Assembly (NCBI RefSeq): GCF_000264905.1
Contig: NW_006763157.1
Span: 220,535 to 284,534 of the forward strand
Length of the DNA stretch: 64,000 nt
Direction of reading: 5' to 3'
DNA from: Stereum hirsutum FP-91666 SS1
Taxonomy: Eukaryota > Basidiomycota > Agaricomycetes > Russulales > Stereaceae
The position numbers and the translations under genes were made by a program. The number at the start of each line of letters is the position of its first letter. Position 1 is the stretch's first letter. Below, piece by piece: positions 44,303 to 56,352 of this stretch. The notes beneath the pieces are model-generated. The model saw only the letters and a program-made list of their open reading frames with translations. It had not been told where the DNA came from and did no database searches.

Positions 44303-46240
44303 ATGACTTTCGTCTTTACGCCGAAGATGCAAAGTATCTCGTGAGTGTTGTCTGCCACGTCTGAGATTATCTTTAGTCTTACCTGTTATGCCATTTTCCC
44401 AGGAACCGTATATGGACCATAACGTCCGCTGTAAGTGCAGGACTTTGTGGCCTTGTTTTCATTACCGCCATGGCAAGTTGGCTTCATCGCCGATCCCGAC
44501 CTCACCTGGATCGCGTGAGCTTTCGTCTAGTATTGTACGCCCTCCTAGGACAGTAAGCTGTTTCTCTCTACATCGATATTGATACTGGGCACAGTAACGT
44601 CTCTCGACAGAACTGCGTTGGGCGCCGCTGGTGCTGCTGCCGGATCGCTGGCTGCGCCAAGTTGGGGATGCGGGTTTTCGGTCTTTATCTTCCAGGTACG
44701 CTTCCCAGTCATATCTAAATACTGAGGGTACTTATGCTCCAAGCAGTACTCTCTCGAATTTACGAACTTCATGCTCTTTTGCGTGGCACTCAACCTCCAG
44801 TACGAATACACTGAAACGATCTATCTGCTCGAGGGTCTAACGTTATTTCACTACTACAACATAGGCTCGTAGTGGTCCATAGGTGCAACGGACGCAGAAT
44901 GGAGAAGTTCTACATAATTGGATCCATCCTCATTAGCGGGGCGCTCACAATACCTCCTTACGCCGCGGATCAATACGGGTATGTTTAGCCCGGTGCCCTT
45001 CTTCTCGAGAGTCTCTGAAATGTCGACTTACTACGGTAGATGGGATCCATTGGAGGACGTCTGCTGGTACGGTAACAGCGAAAGGGGCCCCAGAATATCA
45101 TGGGAGGTGCGTTGCTTCTCGAAACCATCGTTTATTTGAGCGGGGTCTGACCTGTGGTACGCAGATCGGAACCCAACTGACATGGGGCACTTTGACTGCC
45201 CTAGGAGAACTTTGCGCATCCACAACGGTGATAATGATCCTTCTCATAAACTACGTGCGGGTTCTTCCAAACCAAAATCTTATATATACGGCTGACAGCA
45301 GTGTGTTCTAGCTGCGTCGCAAACAGATATTTGGGCAAAGTAGCTCTACCGGACCACGGGTTTTACATGGCACCAACTACAAACGAATCGTATTACGCGT
45401 TGGTAGGCTCTACTCATTGTCCGTGTCATTGTCCCAATTTGTAATCGTTGTTCTGTGACAAAGCGCTCTATCCTATGGTTTCGTGTGGGGTGACTATATT
45501 GGGAGGAATTGCTAGTATATGTTCGCCGTCATGGTCTGGTGTCCAGGGTTGGAAGGTGAGAGACTTCATCTCATGAGACCCTCTTTGATCGTCAAACCTC
45601 AGACTGACCCTTCTACCAGGATTATAACTTTCTCCTATTAAGTGGCCACCGTTCATTTATCCCCGTGGTTTCAGCGACCCATCTAAGATATTGTTACGAC
45701 CATACAGGCGACTTTTTGTATGGTGGACGTGGGATCCTATACGCACTTCTGGCTGCATCAGATCCAGTAGGTCATTTAATCGTTTAGACCGAGTTCTATA
45801 TAGGCTAACTACGTCGGCCATGTTCACCACTCAATTCGTCTTGCCAGGCCCTCATTCGAGGCATTCGATCCCTGTTAAACAGCATTTGCCCCTCCTCGAT
45901 GCGAGAAAGATTTTCTTTCCTCAAGGGACTGGAATCACAAGATATGGCCGAAAGGTCGCGACCTAGGCCAGGCAAGCGTCATCATCAAACTATCGGGACC
46001 ATTGAGCTTTCGGCTCTACATACCTCTGAATCCTGCATCGAGTCCGCTCTGCCTGTATTACCTTCCACACTTGTGGTCAACGATCAAGGAAAGAGTAATA
46101 GGGCGAAAGAAGGAGAGGTGCATTGGGGCATCGAGGTGCAAGAGCAGACGGACATGCGGCTGAGAGATTTGTGGGCGCGGAGACAAAGTCAGGATGCCAT
46201 GAGGTCAGAGGAGCTGTACGAATTCGAAAGGCAGATATGA
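44303..46240 (+). CDS. Seven-transmembrane receptor, paralogue E (diverged)
   Basis: Twelve exons, 417 aa: 44303-44340, 44403-44552, 44611-44695, 44747-44799, 44865-44978, 45040-45106, 45165-45254, 45312-45402, 45464-45555, 45620-45641, 45708-45766, 45848-46240. The start is MTFVFTPKMQSIS. The Cys pair (WGCGF, DVCWY) and helix 7 (FLYGGRGILYALLAASDP) are kept. Other positions constant in A-D have changed: VVVHR for VVVHG, AADQYG for AxGQYG, WE for WQ before helix 5, INY for the usual [RH]H end of helix 5, and helix 6 lacks the usual NxxSxxxAxxxT pattern. Third inner loop (91 nt exon 8) and tail (131 codons) are the shortest of the set. The tail still has TIGTIELSALHTSES and ends YEFERQI. The frame is fully open, so it is probably expressed but under different or relaxed constraint. 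Confidence 0.85.
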
Positions 46241-46515
46241 CTCTCAGTCAGAAAGAGGGGAGGATGATTCGAGCGCATTGCTTTTGCGAGTCTTCATACC
46301 TCTTTTCCACCACTTACCAATTGACTTCGAGTCGAAGGATGACCACAATATCGAGAGAGAAGATACTTATGCATTCTAGAATAGTGTGACACGATACTTT
46401 GAGACTGGTTTTACATCCCGAATTAAAGCCCGGCTACAAAGAAAATAACCATAATGAGTTACTCCAACTTCGACATAAAGACCAAGCATGACGCACAACC
46501 AACACCCCACCCCAA

Positions 46516-48059
46516 TCAATCCAACTCATCCATCGCCACACTCCCAACCCACCCCCTCAACCTCCCACAAACACTCCTAACTGCCTCATCCCCCAAATTC
46601 CCCACAGAGAACCGGATATACCTATCCAGCTCGCCTCCCTCGACGACCTCTCCACTCGTCTCATCCATCGGATAGCCGAAAAACACGCCCGGAAGGACGA
46701 CGACGCCATGTTCGCTCGCCAGGATACGAGCGACCTCTCGCGATCCTTTACCCTTGAACGGATGTCGGACGAACGCGAAGCATCCGCTTTGAGCTACCAC
46801 CTTCCAACCCTTCTCATTTCCACCTTCACTCTCCAATTCATCTTTGAATATCTCATGCCTACGGGCCAACGCTGCCGCAGACGCTCTCACAAAAGAGCGC
46901 ATAGAAGGTAATAGTGGCGCCAGAGCCAACTGCGGCGCCTGCGAGGGACATATCTGTAAGCAATCGAGTGCGGTATGGACGTGCTGTTGTAAAGCCGGAG
47001 AGGCGACGAGTGCACCGAGACGATGGCCGGGAATGCAGTAAGATTTAGAGAAGGAGAAGAGGTGGATTATGTGCGAACGCCAGGACCAGTTGGCCGGTAG
47101 GTCTAAGGAGCTGGAGAAGGAGAAGAGGGAGTGTGGCGCGCCTGTGGTGATGAAATCGCGGTAGGTTTCGTCGATGATGAGAGCGACTCCTTTATCTGTG
47201 GCTAAGCGAGCGAAGGCAGCGAGGGTGACAGAGGAGTATATTGCACCGGTCTGCGAGAACGAAGGTCAACGATCAAGGGTAAATTATTGCGTGCCATGAG
47301 TATAAGCGTGGCGTGAAAACTTACGGGATTATTGGGAGTGACGAGTGCGATAGCTTTGGTCTTCGGTGTGATAAGGTTGGCGCAGCGCTCGAGAGACGGT
47401 ACAAAGCCGTCTTCAGGGTATGTTTGAAGAGCGACGGGTTTTACGCCCAGCATAGTCAGCGTCATCCTAACAGAATATCAGTTTTCAATCGCCCAGCATG
47501 AATGCATGAATTATCTTACTGGTGATTGAAGTACCTGTACAATTTATCTGTGTCACCCCTCCTGCGTACCCATGAAAAATACGAGCACTAACCAAGGCAC
47601 AGGCAAGATAACCTCATCTCCCGGATCTGCCAACACCAGCACTGCCGCCGCAAATGCCATATTACACCCAGTGGTCAAACTCACATCCTCAGCGGAGACA
47701 TCCGTATCCTCCCCATAAACTACCTTCATCTCCCCCGCCAACGCACTCCTCAGAGCCAACGTTCCAGCGATACCTCCATACTTCGTGCTGGCGGGATCGG
47801 CGGAGATCTTGGAAAGGGAGGCGAAGAATTCGGGCGGAGGTGGAGTACCTAGGACACCTTGAGAAAGGTCGAGAAGGGGTTTGGATGGTGTGGGACTGTA
47901 GGATTTGGCCCAGATACCAGCTTGAGGGATACTGCATTCGGTGTGGCGTCAGTATGACTCGTATCTGATAGTGCAAGCAAGGATCTGAGGACTTATTTAC
48001 GGTGGTGTGGTGGTATTCGAAGTGTTCTTCGAGATCTTAAAGCCCAGTTGAGAGTCCAT
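46516..48059 (-). CDS. PLP-dependent aminotransferase, class I/II
   Basis: Five exons, 429 aa: 48059-48001, 47931-47593, 47534-47520, 47466-47325, 47250-46516. Fold-type I marks: YGGIAGTLALRSALA in the N-terminal part, TTGCNMAF (phosphate-binding region), TPNNPTGAIYS, IIDETYRDF (Asp212 pairs with the pyridine N, Tyr215) and SFSKSYCIPGHRLG with the Schiff-base Lys254. FVRHPF near the C-terminus holds the Arg that binds the substrate carboxylate. It predicts amino-group transfer between an amino acid and a 2-oxo acid, probably cytosolic; substrate cannot be told from sequence. Exon 3 is only 15 nt. ATG at 48059 was chosen; an upstream in-frame ATG at 48212 would add a poorly conserved extension. 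Confidence 0.85.
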
Positions 48060-48587
48060 GGTACTAGTACTGGTGAGAGTGCGATACGATCCAGACGGTG
48101 TTAAATGCGGAATAGAACTTGAGCCCGAAAACTGTAGAGATCGCCAGAAACAAGATGACTGATTTTTCGTCAGCTTGAGCCTCATGGTAAACCTCATAGT
48201 CCATAAGGACACGTATGAGATGCTGATAAAACTATGATCATTGCCGTACCAGCTAGAATACGAGAGTGGAATTCTTCTGGTGGTGTGGCGACGATGGTGG
48301 GAAGCTCGAGCAACTCGGATTTACGCGGAGAGGTGCTTCGGGAACTGCCGTGCGTGAGAAGAACATCAAAAGAGCCAATCAGGGACGAGTGATGTTCTTG
48401 TTTTCCTGCCACTCTCTTCCGTCACGGCTTTTGGCATCCGTTTACCCGCGTATCCCATGACCGGTGTGAATTAGCCATGCATGCTAGCAATGACTCAAAA
48501 AGATCTCTTTATCACGACTTTACTCAGGACTACGACCTGGTCGACTGTTGTTCGGGGTGAAAGCGTCGTTGAGCTCGAAACACTCTT
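48060..48587. other. Divergent promoter between aminotransferase and D-lactate dehydrogenase
   Basis: About 530 bp separate the two start codons. No specific site recognised. Confidence 0.5.
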
Positions 48588-51195
48588 ATGGCGTCCATTT
48601 CTCGTCGGTTCGTCTCTGCGTCGAGGCTGGGAACGCGAAGGACCATCTCTCCATCTCTAGAGATGTTAAAGTTGCCTGCATACTCACTGCAACGAGGCTT
48701 TCAACAAACATCCCGCCTGCAAAGCACGTCAAGCATGGCTCGAACCTCATCATCGTCCGGGAGGCTACTTGCAGCCGTTCTCACAGCCTCTACTCTCTCC
48801 GGCCTCGCTGGATTCTTCTACGCACGAGAACGACCAGATGTAGTTGACACTCTGACGAACCCACAATTCGGAAGCCCAAAGGACTACGAGCGAGGTATCG
48901 AGGAGCTTCGGTCAACTTTACCTTCCGAGGATATGGTCTCCACGAACCCTGATGATCTTCTTGCTCATGGTTGGTCATCCCACGTCTGGCATCCTGGTAC
49001 GTCTCATCAATACTCCTCTCTATTCTCTACCGGTGTTTGACGGACCTGGTGAACAGGACTACCCCATACCGTTGTCGTGTATCCGACGTGTACTGAGGAC
49101 GTCGTCAAGATCGTCAAGATAGCGAAGAAGTACCGGATGCCTGTCATACCTTACAGTGGTGCTACGAGCTTGGAGGGTCATTTCCTTGGGGTACGTCGCT
49201 TTTCTATGCGTTTTGACTACGTGTAGATGAAACAAGGCTCATATTATGAATCTTCTTGATAGAGCGAGTATGGAGGCATTTGCGTTGATATGTCGGGCAT
49301 GGACAAAATAATCGAAACTCACGGTCAGTACTCTATTCATCCAATGCACTTGGGATTTTTGCCCTGCGGACAGTGTGTCTTCGAGAACATACTCAGAACT
49401 GAAAGGTGGTTCATTATGTAGAGGCCGACTCTGACGTCGTATGCCAACCCGGCATCGGCTGGATGGACCTCAACGAGACCCTCAAATCCAAAGGCATCCC
49501 TCTATTCTTCCCCGTGCGTCCCACACATCTTCCTCTCTGTGCTTACCACGCTCTAAGCAGGTCTCGTTGTCCGTAGCTCGACCCAGCTCCCAGCGCCACA
49601 ATCGGTGGCATGCTTTCCACCGGCTGCTCAGGAAGTAAGCCTTCCACGTTGCAACTGTATTTCCCCATGCTGATCCTCGTGCACTTCTATGCTTCCACGA
49701 TGTTATCTAGCCAATGCTGTCAGATACGGTACAGCGAAAGCAGAATGGTTTCTCAATGCTGTACGTTCCGTGTCCGATCTCGCGCCTATGGTCATTTGCT
49801 ATTGGTATTGACCGAGCAGCACCATTCAGACCGTCGTTCTTCCTTCCGGAGAAGTCATCAAGACTCGTCGTAGATCCCGAAAATCGTCTGCCGGTTTCGA
49901 CGTGACGAAGCTTTTCATCGGCGCCGAAGGGACATTAGGGATCGTCACCGAAGGTAGGACCCGCAATCCTAAGATCAACTTGTTTTTCGTTCGAAATACT
50001 GACAGGTCGTTTCTTTTCTTGTCATACCGGACGCAGTGACCATCAGGCTGGCACCGGTGCTCCCATACAGGGTGGCGACAGTGCAGTTCCCGGACGTCAA
50101 GCACGCCACAGAGGCCGTAGTCGAAGTCCTGAACAAAGGCGTCGGTATACGTACGTCTTTTGTATCCTCATCCGTACTTACCGCACCTTAACCTCCGTTC
50201 CCCCACAGAATGCGTCGAACTCCTCGATCGCGACTTCATGACCGCCACGAATCAGTTCGGCGCTTCCGGGCGCCAATACCCCGTCTCCGACCACCTCTTC
50301 TTCAAATTACAAGGCCCGAGCACGAACTCGATCTCCGAGACGGCGAAGATAGTGAAGGAGGTTGCGGAGCGGCATGGAGGGAAGGGGTGGAGGATGGCGA
50401 AGAACGATAGTGAGGGGGCGGAGATGTGGATGGATCGGAAGATGGCGCATTATACGGGGATGGCGTATGGTGGGGCGGGAGCCAAGGGATGGTCTACGGA
50501 TGTTTGGTGAGTTAATATCCTTGGGTAGTAATGACTTGGCCATGGCTACTGTTGTTGGAGTACCGCTAACAGGGGTTTTGGTACACACATAGTGTCCCGA
50601 TATCGAAGCTGCCTCAGCTCATTCAGGAGACGCATGAGGATATCATCAGGTCCGGCCTCAAATGCACCATGGTCGGACATGCAGGCGATGGTGCGCGTCT
50701 CCTTTCCTCTTGGATCTGTGCATGCGTAGTCTGACATGGGCGTGGTGCCATGGTGACTTAGGAAACTTCCATACCCTCCTGCTCTTCAAAACCGAGGAAG
50801 AACTCAAGGTCGTACGCGAAGTAGTCCATCGGATGGTCCACCGCGCCATCTCCCTCGACGGAACTTGTGCGTAATCCCCCTCCATACCCCCCTTCTCTTC
50901 CCCGACTTTTCCAGCTCAGAAGTTTTGCATGGACTAGGCACCGGAGAGCATGGCGTCGGTGTCGGAAAGAAGGAGCACCTGTATGAAGAGCTCGGAGCGG
51001 GGACGGTGGAGCTCATGAAGACAATCAAGAGAACTATCGATCCGTTGGGGTTGTTCAATCCTGGGAAGGTGCGTCGATGTTTACCTTTGGCTCGTTTCAC
51101 TGTGGTGATGGCTGGGTGAAAAACGAAAAGCTGACTGGGTTTTCATGTAGCTGTATCCGGATGCGCCGGGGAAGGATCCGCACGCTGAGCCTTGA
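48588..51195 (+). CDS. DLD1: D-lactate dehydrogenase (cytochrome), mitochondrial
   Basis: Thirteen exons, 572 aa: 48588-48996, 49057-49190, 49263-49323, 49422-49513, 49577-49634, 49711-49760, 49830-49953, 50037-50150, 50209-50506, 50593-50690, 50762-50866, 50938-51068, 51151-51195. The N-terminus is an Arg/Ser-rich mitochondrial presequence ([18 protein letters not shown]) followed by one helix ([20 protein letters not shown]), as in yeast Dld1 of the inner membrane. FAD-binding (PCMH) marks: [50 protein letters not shown]. The C-terminal oxidase domain has [26 protein letters not shown] and [10 protein letters not shown]. It oxidises D-lactate to pyruvate and gives electrons to cytochrome c. 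Confidence 0.92.
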
Positions 51196-51274
51196 TGTCT
51201 AACGCTCGCGGAATTGACAAGGACCATACTTACGAACGGTTGTGGATATGTGGTCGAATGATGAAACACCAGTC

Positions 51275-51559
51275 TCAAACCTCCACAGCCGCAATAGAAA
51301 GCTCGCTGGGTCCTTTCTTCCGACCAGACTGTAATTCTTTCGCAGACGGGGGGTAGTATTCACCTTCCCCAGGCAAGAGCAGCGTTCTTAGAGCCAGCAC
51401 TTCATCGGCATGTATTGAACAGTGGAATGCTGGGCATGCTTTGACAAATGTTGGTTTGTTGCGCAATTTATGATACTCGTCTACAGGCATAATCTCGCGT
51501 CTTGGTACTGCAGTCTTCAGCTCTGTTTTGCAGGCCGATGTCGCAATCGCCATGACCAC
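51275..51559 (-). CDS. Possible 3' exon of an unidentified gene
   Basis: A minus-strand frame ending at 51275 reads IMPVDEYHKLRNK, FVKACPAFHCSIHADE, LPGEGEYYPPSAKEL and looks coding in composition. Upstream on minus, another frame (51590-51700, EGTFWACITDIEIEDSAS then LEMLNDAVLESIA) may be its preceding exon, but no splice pair with a normal intron size joins them. The family is not recognised. It is convergent with the D-lactate dehydrogenase gene, 80 bp from its stop. Confidence 0.3.
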   Translation of the reverse strand: MVMAIATSACKTELKTAVPRREIMPVDEYHKLRNKPTFVKACPAFHCSIHADEVLALRTLLLPGEGEYYPPSAKELQSGRKKGPSELSIAAVEV

Positions 51560-51756
51560 GCTATCGACTCCAGCACCGCGTCGTTGAGCATTTCTAACGA
51601 AGCGCTGTCTTCAATCTCGATGTCTGTTATACATGCCCAGAAGGTGCCTTCTGGCCACAAGAGTGCATTCCGAGTTTCTGACGAGCGAGGGCCACACCGT
51701 CTTCGCGACCGACGTCACGGCGCTGACCCACGAGACGTTTTTGGCGAGGATTTTCC

Positions 51757-52092
51757 ATGGCCAGTCCGCATGTTCCGTTTCCGAGCTCCGCATATTATGC
51801 CTCTTCCACTCCCTCGTCCTCGATATACCCCATGGGCCACCAGCATGTATACCAGTGTTCACTGTACCGCACGCCACTGCCCACCGTACGAGATTCTCGC
51901 ATAGGTAAGCCACCCCACTACGAATCTCCTGCAAGGCCCCTTGCAGATTGTGTTACATACATCTGCGACGCGAATGGGGAGGCAGGCCAGGCCCACAAAT
52001 CCAGAGAGTATACAACGTCCGCGCACAATTCTAACGGCTCTCTAACGCCGCACACCCAGCTACCTACCGCTTCGAATTCTCGCTCCCGTTGA
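51757..52092 (+). CDS. Possible small open frame, uncertain
   Basis: A 111-codon plus-strand frame (start MASPHVPFPSSAYY, preceded by TTTTCC) is rich in Ser, Pro and His and has no known domain. It overlaps the minus-strand candidate exons, so at most one strand is coding here. Confidence 0.2.
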   Translation: MASPHVPFPSSAYYASSTPSSSIYPMGHQHVYQCSLYRTPLPTVRDSRIGKPPHYESPARPLADCVTYICDANGEAGQAHKSREYTTSAHNSNGSLTPHTQLPTASNSRSR

Positions 52093-53471
52093 ACGATCAA
52101 ATTACTCTCGTTATATATAGAGTCTGACTTCGCGAAATCTTGGATCTGAGGACGACGAGGACGGCGACATGGATTGACCTTCTGTTTTTCTGTTTTTCCC
52201 GTCTGTTCGTTCCTTCCCATACGGATCAGGACCGGGAGGAGACGTGTTCCTCCGAGCCTTTTATGACAACTCCGACGAAGTCGTATCCTACACCTTCTAT
52301 GCGGAGATCTGTGTAGTACGACCTCCTATCCTTCAAAGCGTTGAAAGGTACTACCGGCTACCAGAAAGAGATAGATTCGATAGAGTCATAGACTTGTTTC
52401 CTATGACCCCTATTTCTTATCCTCAGGCTCACTCTAATCTACTAACCTGCCTCGACGCAGAGTCGAAGTAAAGTAATCTTACCGAATTTATCTCTGTCTC
52501 TTCTCGAGGCTTTCGACTTCTCGCGGCATCTTGGGAACGTAGCTAGTAAACGTCCTCGCCGCCGTGTCGTCCATATGCTCGACCCACGGTGCGCAGTGTA
52601 CGACGGGTGACCTTCCGTCGTACGAAACCAGTGTCTGGTCTCCTTGTAAGTATGGCCAGCTCAGCCAATTGGCCCTCGGAAGACACCATTCTGTTATGTC
52701 GATGAGCCTGCGTGTTTTTTTTACTCGTCATTCGCTGAGTACGTTTGCCGTGCAGCTTCAGTGTGGTGTGGCGTCAATGTGGCCCAGGGAGCATGTCATG
52801 TATTAGCACTTCTTTTCTTGCGTCAAACAGAACCGAGGGTCTGGCCTGCCTTGCGGCATTTCTCTCTTCGTCAAATTCCAATGTTCGTTCCACGTTTTCC
52901 GCATGTTTCGTCGGGCGAGCCGACGCCCCATGCAACGTTACATACACATGGCGATAAGTGGGGAGGGCTTTTGGGAGGACAGCTCCCGAGAGAGCAAGTG
53001 AGCCTCGGATTTCTTATTCTCTCACTCGCGGTACCTGTTTAATATCGTCTGCTGATCCCGCCGCCCTGTAGGGCCTCATGTTATGTACGCCGCGCTTCGC
53101 ATGGCATGCCATGGTCACAATTTGCTATGATTTGTCCTGAGCCCATCGTTCAAAGAGCGGGCAAGCTGTCAAGACGACTTGAAATTCATCTTTTCGCTCA
53201 TTTCCCCGCCGTGATCGCCCACCCTTTCTCCTTCTCCCCTCCCTTTTCGACTCGTCATCGTTGTACATACTGCACCACCCGTCCGCCGCGTAGGCCTCTC
53301 ATCGCTGGGTCTACCTCACGATTCGACCCAGCCCCTCCTACGCGCACTTTTTCCACGGATTGGCAGTTGCATCGAGTCTGGGTACGATCGGAAGAGGATC
53401 GCGAGAGCAGAGCAGTGGGAAATCGGTTGTAGTAACAGTGTGCTGTGACGGCTTGACGTAGGGGTAGTTGG
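52093..53471. other. Intergenic, 1.4 kb
   Basis: No supported gene. It holds the 5' flank of the seven-helix gene at 53472. Confidence 0.45.
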
Positions 53472-55690
53472 ATGGCGGATTCGGATAATCCGTGCCCCGC
53501 TTGGAATGATTCCTGGGCGCTCAACATCAAGTTGTGGATATATCAGATTTTTTGTGAGACTTTGTTCTACGGTGCGCACCTTTCATACGACCTCGACGTG
53601 GTTGTGAATCTAATCGGAGAGGGGGATCTCTTTAATAGGCTTGTTCGCAGCTGTGTTTTTCCTCTCCTCGACGATTCTCCTGTGCGTCAATAGCCTTTTT
53701 CATCCTTACTCGAACGCACTCACGTATGCCTACCTTCCAGCCAACAGTCCCTCCGCAACTCACACGCTCGGCTGGCCCTCTTCCTATGTACCCTCATCAT
53801 GTTCCTCGTCTCCACCGTCCATCTCATTCTGCACATCGTCCAATACATCGTCCAGGTCCCCTACATTTGCAACGTCGACGGCTTGCCTTCAGACGTCCAA
53901 GAGATATGGAACGCGACCTATGCCGGCTTGGCGTTGTTGGAGAGATTGCAATATTTGATAAGCGATGCTATCGTTGTGTGGCGAGCGGTGGTCATTTGGC
54001 CGAGGAACTGGTGGGTTATTGGGGGCATGAGCTTCTGTTTGTTCGTCACAGCCGGTAAGTCCTCCCATACATCGTCTAGCTTGCATATCGCAGTGGAAAA
54101 TGCGAACGTCGGCAGTCACGAGTCTAGCTGGCTAACGGATGGTGCGTTCTGTGTATAGTGACCTCGATATACCTCGCTGTTCTCAACGTCCTGACCGTAA
54201 CGATCCCACATGAGTATCCTACAGTCGAGAAGAATATGCTCGGTACTTTCCCCCTCATGTTCACCAACGCGATCGCGACCATCCTTATTGCGTACAAGAC
54301 TTGGTGAGTGGACGTCCCTACCTGCTTTCCTTTCTCCAGTCTCCTTTGTTGATGACGGTGACGGTGGTGGCGAATAGGATATATCGACGGACGGTTGGCA
54401 GGTATCTCGATTCCGGGAGCAGCAGGACAAGGGTCGAGGGTGTACTCATACTCCTCGTCGAGTCTGGGCTGTTCTATTTTGTATACTGGGTGCGTCTGTC
54501 TTGTCCTTCCTCCTCTCACTTCCACGTCGTTCGGTGTTATGGCCAAAGACGACTAATGACGGCTTATGATCATTAACACAACTATGCAGATCTTCATCGC
54601 GTGCAGCGATTACAGTCTCTTCGGCCAATTCGAGTTTGAGTGGTTCCAGCCCAACATCTCGGTGCGTTTGATCGTTCCCCACCCACGTCATCTCTATATT
54701 TGGTGTCAAGTTCGTTTGCTCACGCATCGAATCCATTCGTCTCTTTCCCACCCTATTACGCTGTCATCTTCCTCTCACGTCGCTCGACCACGCCACCGCG
54801 CCACATCATGTCCCCATTCCCCACAAACCGTGTATATATCCTCTGAACCCACTTCGACGGGACCCCTCACCACCATGACCAAACAGGGCATCTATCCAAC
54901 ACTGATTGTTATCGCCGTATCCCTCAGAAAGTCCGCCCCAGACATCATCTACCCCCTCTCCCAGGCTCCTAGCGGAACAAATGCCCACGCTATCTCGCAT
55001 TCCCTTCAATTCAATGCTTTCCCTGTCCTATCCACCTCCGCCGACGTCGATCCGGACGTGGATGATGACTTTGGGACGTCGGGGTCGTCGTCGAAGGCGA
55101 GAGATAGGGACAGGGATTATGGCATTGGGACGGAATATACCAGTTCTTCTGGACGGTCCAGGAGGTCTGGGTCTGCGAAGTCGAGATCGCGGTCGAAGGT
55201 GGAAAGAATGGGATTTGGGGCCGGTTCGACACATAATACTGGGATTGGCGGACCGGGCGCTGGGAGAGGATTGAAAGGGTCGTTTGGGAGTAAGATGGAT
55301 GATCACCTGCGGCATCATCCGTTTGGGCTTTACGAGGACGATGAGGCCGGGTTGGAGTTAGAGGAGAGGGAGAGGAGTAAGACGAGTCTTCGCCACGTGA
55401 ATGAGGCGGACCTGGGAGCTGAGATCGAGACAGAGACGGCGAGTGCGACTGCTGTGGGAGAGGGAGAGGGAAGTCGAGGCGCGGTTGATGGTAAGGGTAT
55501 GTTTGGGTCGAAAGGTGGAATTGACTCGAAGGACGGGTTTGAGATTGGGTCCGGCGGTGCTCTCGGTTTGGATCTAGGTCCGAGGATAGAGGCTTCGACG
55601 GGCGCTGGGACGGACATAGGATCAGAGCTCAGAGAGGAGTGGGAGAGGGATTCTGTTTCGTTCAGTGTCGAGAGCACGGGTCCAGGTTGA
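53472..55690 (+). CDS. Agaricomycete-type seven-helix membrane protein (not related to receptors A-E)
   Basis: Seven exons, 525 aa: 53472-53571, 53651-53681, 53741-54054, 54159-54303, 54378-54489, 54590-54661, 54887-55690. Helices: LWIYQIFCETLFYGAVFFLS; ALFLCTLIMFLVSTVHLIL; helix 3 after LALLERLQYLISDAIVVWR ending WRAVVIWPRNW; VIGGMSFCLFVTAV; FPLMFTNAIATILIAYKTW; VEGVLILLVESGLFYFVYW; a last helix in GIYPTLIVIAVSLRK. The order, the Arg before IWPRNWW and the ES in helix 6 are typical of a mushroom-specific family of orphan seven-helix proteins. About 240 residues follow helix 7: Ser/Arg/Gly/Asp-rich, low-complexity, likely cytoplasmic and disordered, longer than in most relatives. Ligand and coupling unknown. 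Confidence 0.82.
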
Positions 55691-56352
55691 GAGAAGGTAT
55701 CGATTTCATTTTTGCTGCCCTCCTTTCCTTTTTCTTCCTTGGGGATGGACTGTAGGATTTATCCGATCAAGTCTGAGTTGCTGTGTACGCTTATGATTAT
55801 ATATTCAAAGGCAGCTCGGTCAAGCCGCAAGTGCGAGCAGTGCAATCCACTCATGCACTCGAGTTTCCACATATCCTATCCTACTATCTCCGAACTCCGT
55901 CTGTTTTCGTTAGTCCTTCGTCGTTTTCTCGTTTGCATTTGAATCGCTAGCTATCTCCGTCGATCTCCCTTACTCTTCGCTCGTTTCGCCATCTCCTCAA
56001 AAAATATACTACTATAGGGCCTGTGCTTCTTTGTGTTTCGAGACCCCACCTTGGATGGTGAGCTATTATGTGATTTTGACGCCTTGTACGCTACTTGCTA
56101 CCTAGCAGACGCCCTCTTTGACGAGAAATGTGTTATACCCTTGTTTGACACCCTTCCGGTATTCACCAGAGCGGTGGACCCCGTAAGCCAATTCAGCCAG
56201 GGACACGAGGAGCAATTCTGGAACGAACGAACGGGACCACTATGTATTGGATGTTACAGTGACTATACGAAAAAAAAGCCGGCAGCGCAGGAGGATGGTA
56301 AGACAAGCAAGACACAAGACTGTGCGAAATAATATCGTGGCGTCGAAGTCGC
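55691..56352. other. Convergent 3' spacer
   Basis: An open frame at 56033-56332 (plus) lacks an ATG start and any domain, and was not called. Confidence 0.45.

Noticed and set aside
46454..46675. Plus-strand frame MSYSNFDIKTKH
   Set aside because: It is antisense to the conserved C-terminal exon of the aminotransferase for most of its length; Pro/Ser/Thr shadow.
56033..56332. 99-codon open frame on plus
   Set aside because: No ATG start, no splice context and no domain in the convergent spacer.
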